A stretch of 6,793 nt of DNA from an uncultured Erysipelotrichaceae bacterium (GTDB lineage Bacteria; Bacillota_I; Bacilli_A; RF39; UBA660), in assembly GCA_902797105.1 (NCBI GenBank), contig CADBRL010000119.1:1-6793 (forward strand), written 5' to 3'. Of this stretch, positions 1-4,958 are shown piece after piece. The position numbers were made by a program, and so were the translations under genes. The notes below the pieces were generated by a model, which was not told the DNA's origin, did not search any database, and saw only the letters and a list, made by a program, of their open reading frames with translations. Every line of letters begins with the position of its first letter. Position 1 is the first letter of the stretch.

Positions 1-1
1 A

Positions 2-52
2 AATATAATGTTTGAAGGATTAAAAATATATATGAAAGAAAGTATAATATAA
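2..52 (+). CDS. tnpB: C-terminal tail of a TnpB-like RNA-guided nuclease (partial)
   Basis: An open frame enters from the left edge and ends at TAA 50-52, giving 16 residues that begin NIMFEGLKIYMKE. The N-I-x-x-E-G-L pattern resembles the last helix of IS200/IS605-family TnpB proteins, just after the final RuvC aspartate and the D-x-N-A-x-N-I segment, which would lie outside the window. TnpB is an RNA-guided DNA nuclease that helps its transposon persist at donor sites. The stronger support is context: a structured RNA with a transposon right-end appearance follows directly. Sixteen residues are too few for a secure family call. It could be the end of another protein, and whether the upstream gene is intact cannot be seen. 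Confidence 0.5.
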   Translation, partial: NIMFEGLKIYMKESII

Positions 53-133
53 ATAAGAACAAAAAAGATAAAAATAGTAGGGTGGCGACCATCCGAAGTT
101 GGTCTGTGGAGAAACCTTAGGTTTCTGTGAAGC

Positions 134-159
134 AGAAAAGTGTTACCGCGAGGTAACAC
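134..159 (-). terminator. Possible terminator of the toxin mRNA, inside the omega RNA
   Basis: Read on the minus strand, the 8-bp GC-containing stem 159-152/147-140 is followed by TTTTCT (139-134). This is the first terminator-like structure downstream of the small toxin gene. The U tract is short, so efficiency is uncertain. The same hairpin is part of the plus-strand omega RNA. Confidence 0.35.
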
Positions 160-163
160 AGCT

Positions 164-189
164 ACTTGAATTTCGTTAGAAATTTAAGT
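164..189 (+). repeat. Terminal hairpin of the putative transposon right end
   Basis: An 11-bp stem (ACTTGAATTTC with GAAATTTAAGT, one G-U) has the loop GTTA. Subterminal hairpins of this kind are recognised by the Y1 transposase TnpA in IS200/IS605 elements. Assigning that role here is inference, because no tnpA and no left end lie in the window. Confidence 0.45.
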
Positions 190-289
190 TTTGTTCTTGT
201 ATAATTAATAACAAGGTTATTATAATTAACAAATAAATTATAATGCAGAATTGCATTAAGATAAAAGTATCTTTTGCATTCATTCGCAT
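176..289 (-). CDS. Small single-helix membrane peptide, probable type I (holin-like) toxin
   Basis: The frame codes 37 residues starting MRMNAKDTF from ATG 289; a start at ATG 283 would give 35. The ribosome binding site AAGGAGAGGTG (300-290) sits directly upstream. Residues ~8-30 are one unbroken hydrophobic helix rich in Ile and Leu, with a short charged N-terminus and a tail ending QEQNLNF. Size, layout and the strong Shine-Dalgarno match the holin-like / TxpA-type toxins of Gram-positive type I systems, which damage the membrane when overproduced. The frame stays open upstream to 367, but that ATG lies upstream of the predicted transcription start and has no good ribosome binding site. 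The last ~5-8 codons lie in the transposon end, so the original C-terminus may have been replaced. An unrelated small membrane protein is the main alternative. Confidence 0.6.
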   Translation of the reverse strand: MRMNAKDTFILMQFCIIIYLLIIITLLLIIQEQNLNF

Positions 290-290
290 C

Positions 291-320
291 ACCTCTCCTT
301 CATTTATGAATAAGTGAGGT
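291..320 (-). promoter_or_regulatory. Hairpin sequestering the toxin Shine-Dalgarno
   Basis: In the toxin mRNA, ACCTC (320-316) pairs with GAGGT (295-291), extendable by one U-G pair. An inner CTT/AAG helix can form as well. This buries most of the ribosome binding site AAGGAGAGGTG. Masked ribosome binding sites are typical of type I toxin mRNAs, where translation needs refolding, processing or a standby site. Confidence 0.5.
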
Positions 321-322
321 AG

Positions 323-339
323 CATCCAACCAACTGGAT
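323..339 (-). promoter_or_regulatory. 5' leader hairpin of toxin mRNA, predicted antitoxin RNA target
   Basis: The minus-strand RNA forms a 5-bp stem AUCCA/UGGAU with loop GUUGGU, about 7 nt from the predicted 5' end. The plus-strand copy of this 17-nt segment recurs at 519-535 with 15 of 17 identities. That second copy lies inside the divergent small RNA, which can therefore pair with this leader. Confidence 0.5.
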
Positions 340-352
340 ATTCCATAAATAA

Positions 353-381
353 AGTATAACATAGCATTCAAATTAAAGCAA
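353..381 (-). promoter_or_regulatory. Toxin promoter (sigma-A type, extended -10)
   Basis: Minus strand: -35 TTGCTT (381-376), a 17-nt spacer, and -10 TATACT (358-353) preceded by TGT, giving an extended -10. The predicted start is near 346, which leaves a leader of about 57 nt before ATG 289. Confidence 0.6.
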
Positions 382-459
382 GCATTTTTATCAATAATAA
401 CTAATATTTTAGCAAAACATTTTATAATAAAACAATATAAATTTTAGCTACATTTATGC
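382..459. other. AT-rich spacer between divergent toxin and antitoxin promoters
   Basis: No reading frame is supported here. TTTAGC recurs at 408-413, 443-448 and 493-498, with TTTAGCAAA at the outer two. This could be chance in AT-rich DNA or spaced sites for a regulator. Confidence 0.3.
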
Positions 460-489
460 TTGACAAATATATATAAAATATGATAATAT
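460..489 (+). promoter_or_regulatory. Promoter of the small antisense RNA
   Basis: The consensus -35 TTGACA (460-465) is followed by -10 GATAAT (482-487, 16-nt spacer) or TAATAT (484-489, 18-nt spacer, preceded by TGA). Transcription is predicted to start near 494. No protein-coding gene lies downstream on this strand before the terminator at 557-583. Confidence 0.6.
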
Positions 490-493
490 TTAT

Positions 494-583
494 TTAGCAA
501 AGAGAATTTGCATGAAAACATCCAATCAACTGAATGTAAAAACTTTTTGCACAAATAAAACGACTTTTTATGGGTCGTTTTTT
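494..583 (+). ncRNA. Probable type I antitoxin small RNA (~90 nt)
   Basis: A strong promoter and a strong terminator bracket about 90 nt without a credible reading frame. The 5' end can fold as GCAAA (497-501) with TTTGC (507-511). The middle carries CATCCAATCAACTGAAT (519-535), 15 of 17 identical to plus-strand 323-339 and so complementary to the toxin leader. The duplex has 14 contiguous pairs including one G-U, one A-C mismatch, then two more pairs. Loop AUCAAC of the small RNA matches toxin leader loop GUUGGU in full, suggesting a kissing start. The divergent layout with a short trans complementarity recalls the enterobacterial zor/orz and tisB/istR systems. Function is inferred from sequence only. 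Confidence 0.55.
557..583 (+). terminator. Bidirectional intrinsic terminator
   Basis: The 8-bp stem AAAACGAC (557-564) / GTCGTTTT (574-581) has a 9-nt loop and a T run at 578-583, ending the small RNA on the plus strand. On the minus strand the same stem ends in TTTTATTTG and lies at the stop codon of the prepilin peptidase gene, so it probably also ends the pilus operon. Confidence 0.8.
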
Positions 584-1337
584 AAATTGTAAATAAGAAA
601 TTAATTAAATTAGTAAACTTATCAAAATGAAAGAAAACTATAAATAAAGATCCTGCTAAGAATGGGCCATATGGAAATTCATGTTTTTTCATAACTTTTA
701 CACTAGCTAAAGCATATGGAAGTGCTAAAAATGTCGATAAAACTAAAGCTACAATACCAAGTTTTAAATCAAGAATAAGTCCCATTAAAAAGGCAAATTT
801 AATATCTCCACCACCTAAAGAGTCTTTTTTTAATATTAAAGTACCAAGTTTTTCAATTAAAAGCATTACTAAAAATAATATTAAACCCGATATAACACTA
901 TACAGCATAGTTTTAAAATCAAAATAAATTAATTTTAAAATAACTACAAGGATTATAGACACAATTAATGGTGAATCTAAAATAATCATATATTTAAAAT
1001 CAGAAATAAATATAATAATCATGAGAGAAACTACTATTAAACCTACAAAATAATTATATCCCAGAGGAAAATAAATACTAGTAAGTAAAAATAATAGACC
1101 TGTAAAAATTTCCACAAAGAAATGTTCACTACTTATTTTTTTACCGCATTTAGTGCATTTTCCTCTTTGAAATATAAATGATAATATAGGCACTAAATTA
1201 TACCATTTAAGCACATATTTACAATTATCACATCTACTTCTAGATTTAACAATATCTTCTCCCTTTGGAAGTCTTGTAGCTAAAACAAGATAAAAGGAGC
1301 CCATTATGGTTCCTAATATAAATGATAATATTTTCAT
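582..1337 (-). CDS. comC: Type IV prepilin peptidase (PilD/ComC family)
   Basis: A polytopic membrane aspartic protease that cuts the leader from prepilins or pseudopilins and, in many members, methylates the new N-terminus. The 251 residues fit the family. The N-terminal part has two CxxC pairs, C36/C39 and C61/C64, the usual zinc-binding loop. D113 (context FISDFKYMI) and D178 in GGGDIK (175-180) are the expected catalytic aspartates, and FPYGPFLAGS (221-230) is the conserved C-terminal motif. About seven or eight hydrophobic helices follow the zinc loop. The ribosome binding site AGGGGGAT (1348-1341) overlaps the stop codon of the upstream platform gene, so translation is probably coupled. 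No substrate pilin gene is in the window. Competence versus surface-pilus role cannot be decided here. Confidence 0.93.
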   Translation of the reverse strand: MKILSFILGTIMGSFYLVLATRLPKGEDIVKSRSRCDNCKYVLKWYNLVPILSFIFQRGKCTKCGKKISSEHFFVEIFTGLLFLLTSIYFPLGYNYFVGLIVVSLMIIIFISDFKYMIILDSPLIVSIILVVILKLIYFDFKTMLYSVISGLILFLVMLLIEKLGTLILKKDSLGGGDIKFAFLMGLILDLKLGIVALVLSTFLALPYALASVKVMKKHEFPYGPFLAGSLFIVFFHFDKFTNLINFLFTI

Positions 1338-1346
1338 AACATCCCC

Positions 1347-2903
1347 CTAACTATGTTGAATTGTTCCATATAAGTTAAACATTGGCATAATTACTGCCAC
1401 AATAATCCCTCCAACTACAACAGCTAAAAGAGCAATCATAATTGGTTCAATAAATGCTTTTAAATTATTAATAGTATTTTTATGAAGTCCTTGATAATAT
1501 TCACTTACCTTTTGCATCATTTCTGCAAGTTCTCCAGTTGACTCCCCTGTTACTATCATATAATATGCAACATCAGGTATAGCCCAGTGATCTTTAAAAG
1601 CTTCACTTATTTTATCACCTCTAATTATATTCTGAACAGTTTTATAAAGAATAGATTTATATATTTCATTATTAGTTATTTTACTCAAAATATCCATACT
1701 ATCTGTAATAAATACATTATTACGTAAAAGTGATGCAAATGTTTTACTAAATATTGTAAGTTCATTATAAATAATAATATCTTTAATAACAGGTATTTTC
1801 ATGAGCAATATTTGCATACTTGTTCTAAAAGCTTTAACATGTTTATAAAGCATTATAATGGTTACAACAATTGCCAAAATACCTACAACAACTGGTAACC
1901 AATCATTTTTTATAAACTTACTAAAATCAAGAACAAACTTTGTAATACCTGTTACTGGGGCACCTTGTTGAGCATATATTTTTTCAAACTGAGGTACAAC
2001 GTAAATCATAATAAATATAATAACTGCCAGAGAAAAGAATGATACAATCATCGGATAAGTCATTGCACTTTTCATTTGTTTCTTTGTTTCATCAATTTCT
2101 GTATAATATGCTACCATATCATCAAGAGTTTCTATTAAAGTACCACTTGCTTCTGCAGCTTTAATCATATTAATTAATAATGCTGGAAACATATTTCCCT
2201 GTTTTTCTAAGGCTGATGAAAAACTTTCCCCTAAAGTAAGCTCATATGAAATAGCTTTAAAAGCTGTTGTTCTTGCTTTATTACCTTTCATTTGTGTAAT
2301 TAATACTTTTATAGCTTCATTTAATGTTAATCCTGCTTTAATATAAGTAGATAATTGAGTAAGCCAAAATATTAAGTCTTTCGTCGACATTTTCTTACCT
2401 AAAAATGATGAGTCTTTAAAGGCAAAGTCAATAAATGAAGATGTTTTTATATCGTATACATCATAACCTTCATTAAGTAAATAAGCATTAATATCCAGTT
2501 TACTTAATCCATTCATTGTTCCAGTTATAATTCTACCAGTATTATCTCTAACTTTATAATAATATACATGAGATTCTTTACTTCTAGTAGCTCCCGCAGT
2601 TTGTAAATCAACTAAAAGTTTCTTCTTTTCTTCTTCAAGTTTAGCTAAAGTTTTAGCACTATATTTATAAACTTTTTGTTTTTTAACTTTTCTTTTTGTT
2701 CTTTCATATATTTTATCTTCTTCGGTCATAAAAGCTTGTTTAGTACTTTGATATGTTTTATCTACTTTATAACTAGCACCAGCATATAAATTAGCCCACA
2801 TCTCATAAGAAACATATTTAAGACCCACAAAAGCATATTTAAATATATTTAAAATAACTATAAATGGATTAGCATTATTTGATTTAGCATCTTCTGTAAT
2901 CAT
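1347..2903 (-). CDS. pilC: Type II secretion / type IV pilus inner-membrane platform protein (PilC/GspF/ComGB family)
   Basis: The membrane platform that couples the assembly ATPase to pilin insertion. The product is 518 residues from ATG 2903. An upstream in-frame ATG at 2957 is rejected because it lies in the -35 box; AAAGGGTG (2918-2911) serves the start at 2903. Residues ~114-152 match the small N-terminal domain seen before the first GspF repeat. Two GspF repeats follow at ~175-302 and ~379-506, each with the typical signature: AAEASGTLIETL at 249-260 and TGESTGELAEM at 452-462. Membrane helices lie near 285-305, 336-354 and 483-507. The first ~110 residues are an extra segment, hydrophobic near 12-33 and then very Lys/Glu-rich, that ordinary PilC proteins lack. 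The prepilin peptidase follows without a gap. The partner ATPase is not adjacent. Confidence 0.92.
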   Translation of the reverse strand: MITEDAKSNNANPFIVILNIFKYAFVGLKYVSYEMWANLYAGASYKVDKTYQSTKQAFMTEEDKIYERTKRKVKKQKVYKYSAKTLAKLEEEKKKLLVDLQTAGATRSKESHVYYYKVRDNTGRIITGTMNGLSKLDINAYLLNEGYDVYDIKTSSFIDFAFKDSSFLGKKMSTKDLIFWLTQLSTYIKAGLTLNEAIKVLITQMKGNKARTTAFKAISYELTLGESFSSALEKQGNMFPALLINMIKAAEASGTLIETLDDMVAYYTEIDETKKQMKSAMTYPMIVSFFSLAVIIFIMIYVVPQFEKIYAQQGAPVTGITKFVLDFSKFIKNDWLPVVVGILAIVVTIIMLYKHVKAFRTSMQILLMKIPVIKDIIIYNELTIFSKTFASLLRNNVFITDSMDILSKITNNEIYKSILYKTVQNIIRGDKISEAFKDHWAIPDVAYYMIVTGESTGELAEMMQKVSEYYQGLHKNTINNLKAFIEPIMIALLAVVVGGIIVAVIMPMFNLYGTIQHS

Positions 2904-2928
2904 ATTACAACACCCTTTACTATAAACA

Positions 2929-2957
2929 AGTATAACAAATTTTTTAGAATAATACAA
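2929..2957 (-). promoter_or_regulatory. Promoter of the pilC-comC operon
   Basis: Minus strand: -35 TTGTAT (2957-2952), a 17-nt spacer, and -10 TATACT (2934-2929) with TGT in front. The start is near 2922, giving a leader of about 19 nt. It uses the same extended -10, TGTTATACT, as the toxin promoter. Confidence 0.6.
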
Positions 2958-3002
2958 TCAATTATTAATATTTTTTTCATATAATTATATAGGTGATTAA
3001 AT

Positions 3003-3275
3003 ATGTTTGGAAGCAACATAGCTGGCACAACTCATAGTTTATCAAAAATTTTATCAGGTATATCCAAAGGTTTAGGTATTGTAAATCAAGCTATTCCCAT
3101 TTATAAAGAAATTAAACCAATGATGTCAAATGCTCGAAAAGTATTAGAAATTGCTAAAGAATTTAATAAAGGAAGTAATACTAAAACTATTGATGTTACA
3201 CCAAAAAAAGAAGTAACAAAATCTGTTACTTCAAATGTATTAACTAATTCTTCTAATCCAGTTTTTTTTCAATAA
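3003..3275 (+). CDS. Small YqfQ/VrrA-like protein
   Basis: 90 residues, starting at ATG 3003 with AGGTGA (2991-2996) as ribosome binding site. Residues ~10-57 form an amphipathic, mostly helical stretch (…SKGLGIVNQAIPIYKEIKPMM…) followed by a Ser/Thr/Asn-rich, probably disordered tail. The Q-x-x-P-x-Y/x-x-x-x-P pattern and the position beside dnaG-rpoD-trmK resemble YqfQ/VrrA of Bacillus, which lies in the same neighbourhood and has no known biochemical role. There is no signal peptide or clear membrane helix. Its last 23 bases overlap the end of trmK on the other strand. A TATAAT at 2980-2985 is a possible -10, but it would place the start of transcription almost on the ribosome binding site, and no good -35 is visible. 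Confidence 0.65.
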   Translation: MFGSNIAGTTHSLSKILSGISKGLGIVNQAIPIYKEIKPMMSNARKVLEIAKEFNKGSNTKTIDVTPKKEVTKSVTSNVLTNSSNPVFFQ

Positions 3276-3858
3276 TATTTATATAATCTAAATATTTTTT
3301 ATTCTTTGATTTATTATATATTATTTTATATTTTTCTAATAAATGTTTTTCATATTCTAAACTATTACTTTTTCCTACTAATAATTCATATTTATTTAAA
3401 ATTTCATTTCCTTTTTCATACTTTATAATATCATAAAATATATCATTTTCTTGCAAAACTATTTCTTTTATTATTTTATAACCTTTTTCATTCATAAACA
3501 ATCGTAGTTCATCTACATTTTTATGGCTAGAAATTATTAGCTTATTAGGTATATTATCTATATTTAATATTTTTTTTATTGTATCTGTACCCATTCCTGA
3601 AATAACTGCTGTATCATACTTTTCATCCAAATTTTTAAAACCATCACTAACAATAAGCTTTATTTTATCACTTAAATTATGTTTTTCAAAATTAGCTTTA
3701 GCAAATTTCAAAGCATTACTTGATATATCACTACCCGTAACATTTTTAGTTATTTCATTTTCATATAGGTAAATAGGTAAATAACCATGGTCAGTACCAA
3801 TATCAACTAACTTACTATCTTTATCAACTAAACTAGCTATAGTCTTAATTCTTATCAT
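3253..3858 (-). CDS. trmK: tRNA (adenine-22 N1)-methyltransferase TrmK
   Basis: An S-adenosylmethionine-dependent Rossmann-fold enzyme making m1A22 in bacterial tRNAs. The SAM motif LVDIGTDHGYLP is at residues 17-28, the acidic SD of the second strand lies near 43-44, and ISGMGTDTI (~86-94) matches the family's AGMG motif. ISSHKN (~109-114) stands where many members have QPN. The remaining ~50 residues are helical and Lys-rich, as in the coiled-coil end of TrmK. At 201 residues it is shorter than the ~237 of the Bacillus enzyme, mostly at the two ends. ATG 3858 overlaps the rpoD stop as ATGA, so translation should be coupled to rpoD. A T8 run (A8 in the coding strand) at 3262-3269, just before the stop, is a possible slippage site. 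The usual partner yqfO/Nif3 does not follow. Confidence 0.88.
   Translation of the reverse strand: MIRIKTIASLVDKDSKLVDIGTDHGYLPIYLYENEITKNVTGSDISSNALKFAKANFEKHNLSDKIKLIVSDGFKNLDEKYDTAVISGMGTDTIKKILNIDNIPNKLIISSHKNVDELRLFMNEKGYKIIKEIVLQENDIFYDIIKYEKGNEILNKYELLVGKSNSLEYEKHLLEKYKIIYNKSKNKKYLDYINIIEKKLD
3274..3300 (+). terminator. AT-only terminator-like hairpin after the YqfQ-like gene
   Basis: AATATTTA (3274-3281) pairs perfectly with TAAATATT (3289-3296), and the T run reaches 3300. The stem has no G-C pair, so it is weak. It lies inside the 3' coding end of trmK and has no U tract in the trmK direction. Confidence 0.35.
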
Positions 3859-4958
3859 TCTTCTAAGAAATCCTTTAACTTCTTAGCACGAGATGGATGT
3901 CTTAATTTTCTTAAAGCTTTTGCTTCAATTTGTCTTATACGTTCTCTGGTTACATTAAACTTTTTACCAACTTCTTCAAGAGTATGACATGTTCCATCAA
4001 GTAAACCAAATCTTAATTCTAATACTTCTTGTTCTCTGGCTTGAAGTGACATTAAAACTTCTTTAATTTCTTCTTTTAATATTTCATTTTCTGTATATTC
4101 TTCTGGTGATAAACTAGACTCATCTTTTAGAAAATCACCTAAATGTGAGTCATCTTCTTCCCCGACCGGAGTTTCCAAAGATACTGGTTCTTGACTAATC
4201 TTTAATACTTCACGTACTTTATCAACACCAACACCCATTTTTTTAGCAATTTCTTCTTCACTAGGTTCACGATTGAGTTCTAGGGTAAGTTGTCTTTGAA
4301 CTCTACTCATCTTATTAATTGTTTCAACCATATGAACTGGAACACGAATAGTTCTTGCTTGATCTGCGAGCGCTCTAGTTATTGCTTGTCTAATCCACCA
4401 TGTAGCATAAGTTGAAAATTTATAACCTTTGTCATAGTCAAACTTTTCAACAGCTTTCATAAGGCCAATATTCCCTTCTTGAATTAAATCTAGAAACAAA
4501 AGTCCACGACCTACATATCTTTTAGCAATTGATACAACTAAACGTAAATTTGATTCAGCCAAAATTCTTTTAGCTTCTGGATCATCTACTGCTACTTTTT
4601 TAGATATTTCAGCTTCTTCATCAGTTGAAAGAAGTGGAATTCTTCCTATTTCTTTTAAATACATTCTAACTGGATCATTAATATTAACATCTTTTGTGAT
4701 ATCTTCATCACTAAGCATTATTTCTTCTTTTTCTTCTTCTTTAATTCTAGCTTCACCAGTATTATCATCAACATCAGCTTCAGCAACAACTGCAATATTA
4801 TTATCCACTAATTTATTATATAAATTATCTAAAGCATCATTATCAATATCTAAGCCTTTTAATTCTAAAGCTAATTCTTCATAAGTAATAAATCCTTTTA
4901 CTTTACCTTTTTCTATTAAGGCATTTTCTCTTTCTTCTAAAGTTTTAATAGTTTCCAT
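3855..4958 (-). CDS. rpoD: Primary RNA polymerase sigma factor (SigA/RpoD)
   Basis: The housekeeping sigma-70 factor that directs RNA polymerase to -10/-35 promoters. The 367 residues match the Bacillota SigA size. Region 1.1 is at ~1-55, followed by an acidic linker (60-92), and region 1.2 is NDPVRMYLKEIG (94-105). Region 2 spans ~133-200, with the -10-reading helix TYATWWIRQAITRA (183-196). Region 3 is ~208-260, GDFLKDE (274-280) is the region 3.2 finger, and region 4 ends in the -35-reading helix-turn-helix (326-355, including VTRERIRQIEAKALRKLR). Every key region is intact. Its start shares one base with the dnaG stop (TAATG), and AAGGAAG upstream is the ribosome binding site. Several promoters in this window fit its consensus with a TGN extension. 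Confidence 0.97.
   Translation of the reverse strand: METIKTLEERENALIEKGKVKGFITYEELALELKGLDIDNDALDNLYNKLVDNNIAVVAEADVDDNTGEARIKEEEKEEIMLSDEDITKDVNINDPVRMYLKEIGRIPLLSTDEEAEISKKVAVDDPEAKRILAESNLRLVVSIAKRYVGRGLLFLDLIQEGNIGLMKAVEKFDYDKGYKFSTYATWWIRQAITRALADQARTIRVPVHMVETINKMSRVQRQLTLELNREPSEEEIAKKMGVGVDKVREVLKISQEPVSLETPVGEEDDSHLGDFLKDESSLSPEEYTENEILKEEIKEVLMSLQAREQEVLELRFGLLDGTCHTLEEVGKKFNVTRERIRQIEAKALRKLRHPSRAKKLKDFLEE

Larger units (their letters stand above)
53..200 (+). ncRNA. Probable omega RNA scaffold / right end of an IS200/IS605-type element
   Basis: This stretch is more GC-rich than its surroundings and packed with stems. GGGTGG 80-85 pairs with CCATCC 89-94, with one G-U. AGAAACC 110-116 pairs with GGTTTCT 120-126. 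GTGTTACC 140-147 pairs with GGTAACAC 152-159 around a GCGA tetraloop. An 11-bp stem joins 164-174 to 179-189 with loop GTTA. The GAAGCAGAA motif at 129-137, just before the GC hairpin, resembles what I recall from TnpB-associated right ends. AGTAG 76-80 can also pair with CTACT 162-166, a possible pseudoknot. An outer 12-bp pairing, 53-64 with 189-200 including one G-U, could close the fold. The guide would be the ~16-20 nt after the element end, which I place somewhere in 189-200. The 5' limit is arbitrary. Confidence 0.55.

Noticed and set aside
290..367. Longer toxin reading frame starting at ATG 367 (63 residues)
   Set aside because: The extra codons fall on the predicted -10, transcription start and leader hairpins, and ATG 367 has no good ribosome binding site. 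The strong one is just before 289.
2904..2957. pilC start at ATG 2957
   Set aside because: This ATG lies in the -35 box of the operon promoter and has no ribosome binding site. AAAGGGTG supports 2903.
4696..4884. Plus-strand frame of 62 codons within rpoD
   Set aside because: It is low-complexity Ser/Leu text opposite the acidic Glu/Asp linker of sigma region 1. It has no ribosome binding site and the real gene is certain.
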